NCBI RefSeq assembly: GCF_949628215.1
Contig: NC_134279.1
Span: 49,030,266-49,094,265 of the forward strand
Origin: Phalacrocorax aristotelis
Lineage: Eukaryota; Chordata; Aves; Suliformes; Phalacrocoracidae
Direction: 5' to 3'
Length of the DNA stretch: 64,000 nucleotides
In this document: positions 1-13,100 of the stretch, one piece after another
Layout of the letters: each line of letters starts with the position of its first letter
How positions within the stretch are numbered: the first letter of the stretch is position 1
Notes under the pieces: generated by a model
Databases searched by the model: none
Told to the model about the DNA's origin: nothing
The model's input: the letters and a program-made list of their open reading frames with translations, nothing else
Program-made: the position numbers and the translations under genes

Positions 1-3000
1 TACCTCTTTGGAAGATCATACTAACAAGGCTGCAGGCTTCTCTGTTCTTTCTTCTAAGGACCAAATCATTAGTACCAAAGTGTGGTGAGCTCCTATTCTT
101 ATGCTCCTGTGTAATCTATTGATAAACATGCATGTCAGAATTGTAAAACAACAAATCTCTAGCACATCTTCTTTCACCTTTTATGAAAATGTTTGTGTTA
201 CTAACATTTTGGGTATTGAGATAGAAAAACTCACAGAAAATTTTAGTTATGCTTAGGACAGAAAGTTTGAACTAGTCCCTCAGAATGTGTTCAATATTAG
301 GATGGGGACTGATCAGGAAAAGATTAGTCAGGGGACTGATCAGCAGAAAAAAACCCATGGTGGTAACTTTTTGGCAACTTGTTGAGTTTTTTTTAAGAAA
401 ACATGTTGTGGCATTTTGTGCCAGCAGGTTGCATTGGTAGATAAAATACAATTGAAGTTATCAGCTGGAGGTCATAAAGGTATGTCTGAGTTGTCAGTAC
501 TTGCTGGGTTAAGATAACATTTCCTGATAAGTCACCTAAGGAAGCACATAGTTTAGTTTAAAGTTATACTAGCTACAAGGAAACTCAGTAAGTCTAAAGA
601 GATTTCAATGCCAAAAACTGAAGATAGAGTCACATACTTTTCAGTCCTGTAAAAAAAATATATGATTTTTTAAAAGATCTATCACTTCTGAAAATAGGTC
701 TTTAAATACTGATTAACTGAGACATAGAATTAGTGGTGGAAAAAGTCTTAAGCCAGAGAAACCACATAACTAGAAAAGTTATAACAGAATCTTTGTAAAC
801 AAATACATACATATAAAGAGAGTAATGGAACACTGGGGAATAAAATACATCTGAAATGATAAAATGATAAAATGAAATGGGAAAATAAACTCTAGAGTTC
901 TGAGCACAGTGACAAATAAAAAATACGGTTGGTAGAAAATGAGTTGTATTCTTCCACATGGATAGTAGATTAGAAGAAATTGTGTTGAAGCAAACGGAGT
1001 TATAATAGAATAAAAACTCAGAAGTTTGTGAAATCAGAATTTGGTTGAATCCATGAAAGAAAATAGAAGAAAAATGACAGATTTGTCTTTCAAAGAAGTT
1101 AAAGCAAGAATACAGAACTAAGATAGTGAATATGTTATATGGGACAGCAGAACCGAAAGCAATAGTGGTTTTATGGGTATGTGAGAAAATTATGTAGTAC
1201 TATAAAAAATGTATTCATTTTCGAGCAATCACTCAAGCAAGATATGACATGCAAGCATCTGAAGAAGGCTAAGAAAAAACAGTTGCTTAAATATTCCAAA
1301 CTTTATTTGATAGTAATTTTTATTTGTGGATTCATATCACAAGATACAAGGAATAGGATGGATCAAGTTGTCTTTCAGCGGCACATAGACTGCTTCATAA
1401 GAGCATTTGTAAAAAATAAAAGACATCTGTTGCTGAGTAATCCTTCTTCAGTTAAGGCAGAACAATGGATATCAGTGGCCAGACTGTCTGGTTCGATATT
1501 AAATTACAAGGTATAAATCTAGTTCAAAAAGTATATTGCATGGTGATAAGGATAAGGATGTACATGAATGACCATCCCAAAAAATTGACTAGCAGTTACA
1601 AACAGGGAGAAACAAAACTGATGCAGTTATTGGACAGATACCAGGGTAATATTTGGTATATTGTTGGGGAAAAAAAGAAAAGGGAAAATTATGTAACTGC
1701 TTAAAGTAATTTTCATCTTAATTATGAGGAAAATATAGATATTCTTGATTCCAAATGAAACCCAAGTCTAAAATCAAAACACTCACAGACTTTGGAGGAA
1801 GAGGCATCATTCTGTTAATCTGCTGTGTTTGTACCTGAATTTGAAAAAGTTACTGTATAACTTTTGTTAAACTTGGCTTTTAAGACATAGCTTGCCTGTG
1901 GCATATCACAGAATACTTCAGAGCTTTTTTGGATCCATCAATTTTGAAGTGAGTCAAACCTGTCATTCTATCTGTTTTTTTAAATTTAGATTAATTGATT
2001 TTTTTTCCTACCTGCACTTGTCCCCACATTTTAAACCTGCTTAACATCACTGGTCTGTTTTTCTCCACTATTGTGCTTTGCTAATTTCCTGATTTTGTGT
2101 CACAGACTTCCCTAGGTTCTCTCTTGTAAATTACACCAAATAGCAACCATCAAGGCAATTGACTCTCTTTTTTTTTTATTCAAATAAGCACTTCAGATGA
2201 GAAAAATAGCAAGAGGAACAAAGATGCAAATATAATTACCAAACCTAATAGGAAAGTCAGAATAATTATGTGATCTCACTCAGCAAGAATTATACTGAAC
2301 AAATGGCAATGACTAGAAACAGGAAATCAGGCTATTGGTATTCTTACATTTACTTCATTGGGACAGAGATTATGTGTATTTGAACAACATATACCACAAC
2401 AGAGAAGACCAAAGAACATTATAATCTTTATTTCTCACTGATGAGATCCTATGGCTTTGGATTGCTTTTCAGAAGTGTCTTTCCCTTCCACTGATTCTCA
2501 GATAACAAGTTCACATCAATCTGCTTGAAATAAAAAAGCTGAAAGAAAAAGTCTCATTCTTCAGTCATCTTATCCAAGGGAATTGTCACAAAAGTTCTGA
2601 CAATGCAAGAAGACTGCATTTCCTTAAAAAAATCACCCTCTCATGGTAGATATCTGTCCAGATATTTTGGCAAGCAATTGGACCATACAGTCACAAAAGA
2701 CAATATATGATGCAGTACTAGGATATGGTCTCAGTAACAGGATAAAGCATGTATTCCATTTGAAATTCTCAGGCATTCCTACACAATGATAATGTACTAT
2801 TATCAGCAAATATATGTCAGTACATTGCAAGCAAAGCAAGACAGGCACATACATGGTAATCTAAACCACTGTAATATGTGGAGGTGTGGTGATTTATATG
2901 GTTTGAGAGCAAAAACATATCAAAATTAACATAAAAGGGTCTCAATCTGGGCTGAATAAAAGCACTTGCTTGTTGTAGCTTCAAAAATAATCTAGACACA

Positions 3001-6000
3001 GCCAATGTACATCATTATCTTCCTGATTTGGAGGCTATACAAACTGCAGTACATTTCCAAATAAGACGAACTGTAATTTATTTAAAAAACCCTAAATTGC
3101 CTCTGGTTTTATCTGTAGATTTTAAATATTATTTTTGCATTTTTAGAATAATTACAACTTACTCAGAAAGCAGAGGGAAGTATTTGATAAAGCATTAGCA
3201 AATGTCAAATAGAAATTAGACATACATGGATGTAAATACTGATGCCCTTCTATGCATTCCTTCAAGAGACCGGTTTAGAGATAACAGTTAATGCTCTTTA
3301 ACAAACTGGCACCAATCAAAATGTATAAAAATATTTACCTCAGAAGCTTTCAGAAGACAGCTAATCTTTTAGTACAGAAAGGGAATTCTCTTTTCTCATC
3401 TTTTGAATGAGGCAGATGCCTTAATCTAGGTATTCCCAGGCCTCAAGCTAGAACAGGTCAGGCAGCAGTTGCTGACCACTGCACAATGTTAAGCCGTGCC
3501 ACAACCGGCTCAGAGCAAGGCAAGCAAAGGCAAGTGCTGAGACCCTGCACTGCCAGGCCAGTGTAAAACTTGGCACCTTCTCCTAGTAGTAGTGTTTACT
3601 GGACTACATGGGGAGGTGTTAAATATGTTAGTAGTTAAGGTGATTTTATGATCACTTTTCAGGGAAAACCTATGACAATAATAGAAGAACAAGTTCATGG
3701 TTTTGCTCACAGCTGCTTTCATGAAAGGTAATATACCAGTTTTTGATTTACCTCTGGTTCAGCCTTTTACAACTTGTATTCAAAACCACTTCCTCAGAGA
3801 TGCTTAAAGAAAAGCCCCCAACCTTAGGTACTAAGGTAGAATTATCCTGCAAATTCCAACAGAACAACCAAGTAGCAATCTATAGATTTTCCTGATTCTC
3901 CACCTAATTGCATTATGCATGGAGCTGTGTGACATATGGATGCTTGGCAGACCACACATTGTCTAGTCACTTTTCAACAGTGAAACAATAAACACAAAGT
4001 GTCGTTTATGATTCAAGTGGTTCATAACGTACCGGTGCTTGAAGCTGATTAAACAATCACGTTATCAAAGTCAGCTATCAAGAAATCATGGTATTTTCTC
4101 CTTTAGTGGATTGAGGTGAAAGCAACTAATTGATGTATTCACCAATCTAAGTCACTGGTTTTATTCATTTTTCCAGAACATCTGCAATCTGAAATTCCCT
4201 TAAAAAAAAGCAAATATAGCAAAGGTTCTGTGGACTTCTAATTTTTTTGAGATTGCTGGGGGTTTTGGTACAGTGTATGCTGTACAGCTTAAACAAAATT
4301 ACAGTCTGTGGCCTCTCTCCATGTTCCTAGGTGTATCATAACATTTAGAAATAACAGTTAAGACTTCTCATGATTTTCCAGGACAATACCTTAATTAACC
4401 ATTTTTCCAAGTGCAAAAGCAGTAAAAGCAAATACAAATCAATATGTTCTGCCAAAGCAGAGTCACATAAACTGCTCTTCAGTCCCCTGTTTATCCAACA
4501 TAGAAAGCCCCTAGGTTCTTTCAAATCTTACACAAATAAAAACAAAAATTCTTTTTATTCCATGCAAGAGGACAATAAAACATCCAGGCTCTTTTTGATG
4601 CACAGAGCCATTGAAAGTTCTTAATTCTGGAAAGTATCCTACTAGTAATCCCTTACCATCTGATTTTAATGATCACAACTAGAAATATTATCATAGATAT
4701 TTTAGAACTTTGTAACATAAAACCAATACCTTAAATTCTAGCCAGACACTCTTCCTAAATCAGATAAGGACTGTTACCTCTGCCATCTACTTTCCTTAAA
4801 TTACTAACATAATTGCATTTCCACATGACTTAAGCCACATGCAACTACAGTATATAGGACAAATGGGATTATAATACAGTGGATTGGTAAATTTTAATAA
4901 ACAGTATAATCAGTGGTAAAAAAATTATTAATACAGCATTCAGTAGATCTTTGGGATATTTACTATCATTAAACTTGAGTTTATAACAACCTGTAATTGT
5001 ACAAGGCAGAGATCACTTGCATTCTTAAAAGAGAAAATTTGGTTTTGTTGATCTTGATATACTAAATAATGATTCCCGTTGTCTACGTCCAGCGTTGAGG
5101 TTAGGTATGAGAATCTGAAGATCACAAAAGTTTTAGCCTTTAGATACTGCAAAGTCAGTTATGGATATTTAAAGTATTCTAAATCTAGGCTCATCAAAAT
5201 CACAAGGTTTAGACAGACCTGTCAGGAGACTGTGATCACAAAACATTCAGATTTTTGTTCTTCAGTTTGTGATATTTTTATACATAAAGCTAATTAATCA
5301 GCATGCTTAAAATACAATAAACAAATGTCTCAAAGGTTCCTACACCCTGGTAATGTTCCTTCAACCATTTAATTTATATGTTGAAAAGACAATGTGAAAA
5401 GTGTCTTCAAGGCAAGCCTAACCAAAATAAACAGTCCCTGTGTAATAAACAAAGTGTGACCTCAGAGATTTGTTAACTACTTAATTAGAACTGAAAAGAA
5501 ATCTAAAACATACATTGAATTAGAATAGACAATGGGAATAAAGAGGTGGTAAAATGGAAGAAAATATAAACAGCCTCTGGATGATGGATTAGAAAAAGAT
5601 AAAAGAGGACAGAAAGTTCTGTGACAGACATACCCTCCTAGTGAGCAGAAGAGAGTTATGAAGTTGGAACTTAAAATATAGGTTTTGCAACTTGGTAGGG
5701 TACCTGGCACTACTTTACAAAAAACCAAAATGTTCCAGAACTGGCTTCTAAAAAAATTAAATCATGGCGAGAAAAACTTCAAACTGAAAATAAGCACTAT
5801 GCTTTGAAAAGTTAATATAGCAAGAACTTCTATACTCAAAAGCAGAACCCCCTTTCTGTGCCTCAGATTCCCTACCTGTAACATAAACAATGTTAATTAT
5901 AATGGGTTTTCCTGTATAGCACTTAGAAATCTATATTTAAAAGCCCAGATATTTCTAGTAACAGCTTAGTAGACAGCTTTCCAAAAATGAAACCTGAATG

Positions 6001-6759
6001 TTTAAAAGTACTCGCAGAGAAAGACTTAAATTTATAAACTCTGGAAAAAATACAAAATTTTTTTTTTCTCTGGACTGTAAAACAGTGATATATTAAGGAA
6101 GTTCCCCTTCTTATAGACCATTACATTCTTTGTTTGATGTGAGACTCATGTTTGATGTGTTCAAGTAGCTTTTTCTGAAAATAGAGCAAGGCAATGGATT
6201 GCACATCCAAAGAGCATAAAAGAAGCTGAGGCTGTCCAAAAGTTGTTCCCTGTAAGTGAAAATATCACTCAATAGATCAAGAAGGGATTATTAGAATTGT
6301 CAGTAATAAAAAAGAAGTCCTTGTATTATTGTTAGTAATAACCCTCAGATTAAAACTTCTGTATTATTGGATCAAAGACGAAGCAGATAGTTTTAAGAAA
6401 ATTTCCAGGAACTATCTGCGTGTTTTTAGGAAAATCATCAGTAAAGCTAGAGTATATGGGGAGCACAGGATGGGATGAAAGAAAGGGCAGTGGACCTAGT
6501 GTTCGAAGTGAACAGTGTGAGACAACTGCAGCCAGGAGCCAGGCAGCACATGAAGCTGCCTGCTGAATTTAACTGCTCAAATATTTTTTTATGTGTTACA
6601 TAGTAGGTGCACCATACCCAGCAAATTTCTAGGGACAAGTTTTGATGCAGGCTGGACACAACAATCTGGAAGGTGCTTTGCCGGATCTGCTACGCACAAT
6701 CAAGGATGAACTTGTCAGATGCATAATAGTTGATGAAAGCCAGTAGACATGATGTAAGA
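1..6759. other. non-coding DNA, no gene recognised
   Basis: This is AT-rich sequence with many stops in all frames. The longest open frames (about 60-110 codons) show no domain, signal peptide or family motif that I recognise. A slightly GC-richer patch near 3.42-3.60 kb could be an old repeat but could not be assigned. By position it lies about 40-47 kb downstream of the MTNR1A stop codon, so it is probably intergenic. Short exons of an unknown gene cannot be excluded by eye. Confidence 0.6.
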
Positions 6760-7170
6760 CAGTAGAGATTTAATATCCTTGGGGAAGGGAGGCAGGAGAC
6801 TTCATCACAGCAGACTTTGGCATCACCAGGGAAATGATAGGCAGGAAGCCATGGGATGCTGCTGGGCGGGAGAAAGGGGTCCAGGACAGCTAGTTGATCT
6901 TCTTGGAGGACAACCTTCACAAGGCACTCTCTAATGGTCCATTCCAATGTGCAAGAAGCTGAATAGTCATGGCAGGTGGCCAAGCTGGTTGAATAAGGAA
7001 TTACTGACTCAGCTAAAACATAAAAATATGCTGTATGGAAGTTAGAAAAGGGGACAGGCTACCAATGTAAAATGCAGGAGCATCACCTAAATTTGCATTG
7101 CTGGCTTGAAAAGGGCACGGATGTGAAAGGCAGCTTCAAATATTCTTATATATCCAATGGATCTGTATAA
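6760..7170 (+). mobile_element. CR1 LINE fragment, degenerate ORF2
   Basis: The plus-strand sequence resembles the avian CR1 ORF2 segment just after the endonuclease domain. One frame at about 6.98-7.02 kb reads WLNKELLTQLKHK, the conserved CR1 stretch usually written W(L/M)N(K/R)ELL-ELKHK. It is preceded by a segment resembling the 'GVQDSWLIFLEDNL' region (GGGGTCCAGGACAGC near 6.88 kb) and followed by a GQAT-like stretch. The frame is broken by several stops and shifts, and neither the CR1 5' end nor the 3' octamer tail is present, so this is a truncated, inactive copy. The ends are approximate because the similarity fades into flanking AT-rich DNA. The minus-strand open frame across this stretch is a shadow of the element. 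Confidence 0.75.
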
Positions 7171-10100
7171 ACTTCAGATGTGCCCCACCATCCACCTCAA
7201 AATCTTTTCTCTAAATGTCATGAAGCATTACTAAAATTGGCACTAAGACTATTCTTCATCATATGAAGAGCATTTGGGGGGCAGAGTGTGCTGGGGAACA
7301 AAAGTTTGATCAGCATAGTCAAAGGTGCATGCCTCTAAATCCAGGTTAATTTTTTTGTTTCATTTCCTGGAAAGTAAATTGGAGAAAAAAGGGAATATAT
7401 ACTGTGATGAAACAAATTCAATTTACTGAATGACATAGGGATGGGATTTGGAAAGGTGAAGCAAATTTTTATACAATAAAGCATACGCCTTTTTGATATA
7501 GGCAAAGATTAGATAGCAATTTAGACAAACTTGAGTCTGGGAAAGCTGGACCTGAATACATAAGTAAGAAAGGAAATTTTTTATTTAGATGGTCTCTGAT
7601 ATATTTATCTTCTATAAAGTGTTTTAAGACATTACTGCCCTAACCTATCTGAACCACCTTTCTGCCAAAGGTTGTTGCCCTTTAGAGTCATCAGAGAACA
7701 GACCACATATTCTTACAGTTGCTTTGGTTCACAGTCTAGTTGTGAGTCTCCAACTCATAACAAAGAGAACTTTTTATTAATATGTCAAAGTGCAGCAGGT
7801 GATAAGCACCCAGTTCTGCTGTAGCTACTGAGATGGAGGTGATCTTTGGCAAAAGGGCAAGGAAACTGCTCTAGCTAAATCCGTGCTAGTGCATCTGACA
7901 GAACTTTAAATTAGTATTTCCCATCTCCGACTGGGCAAAAACTGAATTTTTCTTTCTTCTCATTGTACTCTAGACCCTCTTTTTTCACATTTGTCTGCAA
8001 CAACATTTAAAGGAAAAGTGAGACATAACTGAGGGAATAATTTTTAAGTACTACTAGAATTAATATATTTTCAATCTAATTATTTGTGCCTGTCTTCTCA
8101 TGCTTACATAATGTTAAACTCATTGTCCTTTTAATGTTTCATCTCTGAAGTTGTTGCTACAGGCTTTGAAATAGCGGTTAACTGTGTTTTGGAATTTAGA
8201 TGAGCTGTGACCTATTTCACCTCCCCCAGTGCCAAAAGCACTACCTTTCAAAACAAGCTGTATCAAATCAAAGATTTGTTAGGGAAAAGTGTTGACTTCT
8301 AATTCATCAATGGAAGCACAGTACCGTAGTGCCTAAAAATGAGTACACAGTGGTTCATGCAAGCTTCATTGACGAATTTGGTGGGTATTTTGCCCACGTA
8401 CATAATCAACTTTATGGTAGGTAAAATTATTACTCATATGTTCCTGTTAGAAGACTTCTTAACTGCTGTGGAGAAGTGCTGTTCTTGTCCAGAAAACGTA
8501 GATTTTGTGGGTACTATTCAGAGTTAAAAATAGTATTTTGTTCATTCATTTAAAACAACAAAAATCCATAGGTGACACACTTATTTGTAAGAAATCATTC
8601 CTAATTGGGCTCTGCCTTTCAGGCAGAATAATCTGCCAATAGTGATGAATTTACATACTCATGCAGATCAGCAGACATTACTGAATGTTTTGAAATAGTT
8701 CTGTGGCTGCATTGGCTCACAGACTGAATTAATGTAGCGGTTGAAAGGAAGGTAGTTAAGCACAATGGTGTCCAGGAGGTCCAGCTTTCCTCCAGGCTTC
8801 TTACTGACAATTTCTTGTAGTAATTCTCTTTGCATCAGTTTGGTAACTATAAATGTGAGCTAATAAGTGTTCTTTTATTCTCCCATCCTGTCTTCTCTGT
8901 TCAGATTATAAGCTCTTCAGGACAGCAATGTGTTCATATCAATCTATATACTGTGAGATACACACACAAACACACATACTGTGTCCGAGAACTGTGCTTA
9001 TTTCAGAGAGGCTGCTGTACTTACACTTGCACTTCAGTAAAAAAGGGAAGAAATAAATTACTTTAAATCCTGGAAACTATAAGGATTTGATGCATTAAAT
9101 GCAACTGTAATGTGTTAATAAATTCAAAATACAGTTTCATTATTTTCAACTAGAATTTCTAGTAAAAGCACATATTTTTGATTAATAATTTTCCCCCAAT
9201 AGTTATCAAAAATAAAATAAAACATAAAAACAAACAAACAAACAAAAGATAACAAAATAATACCTGAGTTTATTAAGTAAAAACACTCCAGAGAAATATT
9301 TTCTTTAGGAAAAAGAAAATAAGGTTTTTTTATATTTTTATCCAATAAAAACAGGACCCTGTAACAGACTTTTTAAAGTGGAATTGAATATTTATACACA
9401 TTTAAAATTGATCAATATAATTTTCAGATACTAAACTGAAGGGTTTTGTATTTTATTAAGCAATTTCTTCTGCCCTTCCACACTTTTTAAAGCATTTATA
9501 TTTAAGATATATTATAACCCTCATAAAGGTGATTTGATTTTCATTTCAGGCTGTTAACTGTGTCTGCTTTCTAACTCTTGGCAGTAAATTTTTAAGAACT
9601 TGTAGGCATATAAAAAAAAATATCTTGTGTCTCTCTTACTGCAAGTTATTACTTATAAGCAATGGTGAAGACAATTATTTCATTATTAATAACCTTTCTG
9701 ATTTCTTAGTATTTGGTTTCATACCCCAGCACAGCTTAAAGCACCAGTCTGAATGAGCAGTCATGCACACAATCAGCTATATAGCCATATAGAACTTGTT
9801 ACAAACTTTACTGTAGTCATCCCCCAACAACAGCAGAAATCTGTACAGATGTTCAGTGAATTAAAAACTTTGGGCATTATATTAAAGATATTCTGCTGCA
9901 GTCTATGGGAACTTTAATAACTTATACTAAATGAAGTTCATACAAGCTACAAAAAGGCAAAAAGTAAATACTGTAGAAATTTATATCACGACTTGTTCAT
10001 GAAAGGAAAGCAACCTCACAAAACAGTACATGAAAGAGGACAGGCATTTAGGTAGCACAACAATGGCTCTTCACAGGAGGCAGTGAAACTATTCTATACA

Positions 10101-13100
10101 GAGATTATGGTCAGAATAAGAAAAGTGCTTAAAGCAGGCACTCATGACACTTTTTGGAATGAGCAAGGGAAACATTAGTTCTGTCATTTCAAAACATGTG
10201 AGCTCCGCCCTGGAACTACAGCATTTTTGCAAAGTACTTTTGTTGTTATTCTATCTACATTAAATAGAAAAATGCATGATCTGAAGTGTTATATTCATAA
10301 TTAAGTACTTCTTATTTGTAAAAATGTGGACATTTACTTGTATTCTGCGTTTCATGAATCTGTTTTTAATAAACCAAGGACAAATCTCCCTGTGACGTTT
10401 TTAGGGAAAGGATTGGGATCTTTTGACAAAGTTTTAAATGTAACGCTAGATAAAAGATCTATTGTATAAATTCAATATACATTTTCTTGATATTCATTTT
10501 ATTTGGCTGGAAACTGTGTGATGAACTGCTGCAAAAGTTAAGCTTAGTCTATGGAATACATCTTCTTAATATATGCAATAACTACTGCTGTAAAGAACCT
10601 AATATGTATCCTTCTGATGAATCTTATGTCAAAACTATGTAAAAAACTTAATTACTGTGCAGAAGCATGTGGCTACCAGCCTGCTTTTCAATCTCTTCAA
10701 GAAAACTTAGGAAAGCAGATAAACTCTGGGGAAAAACAAAAAAAGAAAAACATGACTTCTTCAGATGTTTTTGTAGTAATATCTGCTTAATTTGCTAGCT
10801 AAAATAAGATTTGCCTGCTTTTAACTTCGACAGAAATTTAAAGTAAACTTAGTCATGAAGGCAGTAATTGAAGAAAAAGTTTAATGACAGTTCAGGTGCC
10901 CTGGGTTTTGATTCCTGGAGACAGACACTGCCCTGTTGGACCTGCAGTAGTGGCAATGATGAAGAAACAAGAAAGCTCGCAGTTAACTGCAAAATTCAAA
11001 GCTGAGATTGCAAAACTGACACAGAAAAAAAGAGAAAAAAGCTCCAGCCAAACACATTTCCTTACTTGTAGAAAGTACAAAGTGGAGAAATAAATCTGTG
11101 AAACTTCAGAAACATAAGATCTCATGATTTATTTTGAAACAGTTACTCTAGCAACAGAGTTAATCTTTAAGGACTCATTTCTACTCCTACTGAAAGCATT
11201 AGTCTGGAGTAAGACCCAAGGCAACAGTGGCACAACATGGAGCTTGAAGGAGGGGGATAGATAGGTTTTTTTCATAACAGAATTAGTATTACCAAGCCAG
11301 AAAGTCTGTATAAAATATTTATCCTCTTATTAACATTGTAATAATTCTATAATCAATTAAGCTTCAAAAGTCACATTAATATGCCTGTCATTTGCCACTG
11401 CATTCTTAGGAGGTAATCTGATCCACAAAAAAGCAATATTGCACAGTCATACCATTAGAAATACCAAGTCTTCTGTTAATACAAGAAAAAGAACACCAGA
11501 CTTCTGAACACTGATGTAGACCTTCCATCTTGTTTTTTCATGTGAAAGAAGATATTGTTGAGCTCTGACTGGATACAATAACTGTTATTCTTTTCCAAGT
11601 TATAGTAAGTGTTATTCTTTTCTGGTGTGTGTCATTCTGTGTTCAATTTATTTTTTCTAAAAAATATTTTAAATAGATAAATAAACAAGAGCTTAGGGAG
11701 GCTTATGCTATTTTTACTGGTCACCAGCATCACTATATAATTCTCAATTCTGCTTTAGAAAGTATTTGGCAGACTAGGATTTCTCAAGCCTTTATATCTC
11801 TTTGGTAAGGAAATTCCTTCTGTTAGGTAAACTAAGGAAGCCCTTAGATTTTAACTTTTAAAAATTCACAAATTGGTGTATTCTCTTGTGTACACCACTA
11901 TGAAGTAGAGTAGGAAAGGAACTAAAAAAATTCTTATCCTAAAGGACTTTTCACTTCCTAGTATTGTTCATTTTTAGATTACATCAGCTGCTATCATCAG
12001 AACAAAATGTCACTGCAGAGATGCACATATCAGGAGACAAAAACAATCTTCACAAGCTGATAAATCCACTTGTATAAAACATAAGTTTTATCTCAGAGGA
12101 ATTACAAGAAAGATATGGAGATGAGTCTTTTTCTCTACCCCTGCACAGCTTCTGTAATATCTGCATTTGGAGATACTCCTCTGCATTGCCACAGAAGCTA
12201 AAAAGGAGCAGCAGCAAGGCAAATATTTCTCACAAATACCCTCACTTCAGCTCTAGAGCTGTTTTAGCTCTGCAGTCAAGCATACCACAATCATACTCTA
12301 AGTGCATTGAGAAAGCCATGTAAGGACGCTCTCTACAAGACTTTTGCATCTCTCTAACTCCAGACATTACCACTTGGCGACTGTTATCTCTTTCCAGAGA
12401 TTTTACAAATATAAGGGTTTCTTAGTTGTCAAAAGATCATTTACCATTATGATAAGATCTATGAAAGTCATTGGCCTCCATCTCCAATATGAGACATTTT
12501 TTGGTCATTTAACATAGATGCTCAATTAATGTTGAGCTTGAAGAACAATCACGCTTCTGAAAGTGGCCAGGAAGGAGACACTACCAAAATCCCTGCGGAA
12601 AATCTGCATGTACACATTTGCAATAGTAGATTCATGATGCCCACATCATTCTACCTGTGCTCCAAGGTTGCTGGTTGCCAACACATCATTTCTAAAGACA
12701 TTGTGCTATGTTGCAGTAAAACTTACTGAGGCCAAAGCTACAGGGATTGACCAATTTTCAACACAGGCAGGGTGAGTATAGATCTCTCTAGAAAAGGCTG
12801 TGAGGGCAAACTGGGTCCTAGCACTTCATAACACATTTGAGTAATGTCTTCATCTGAATTTAAATACAAACCCTGTGGAAGAAAGAAACATATACAAAAT
12901 AGCAATAGTCAGACACACAGTAAGATATTGCAGTAGTCTGTTCTTTGAGTTTCAGCTACATGGATCTTAGATAGGCTGCCAAACCTTCAGTAATGAGATA
13001 AGAAGAAACTTAAAAAAAGACAAAGCCTTCCTCTTTTATTGCTAGCAATCAATGCACTTTACTAAAATAAGAGCTACCTCCTTTTTTATGTCTCCAGATT

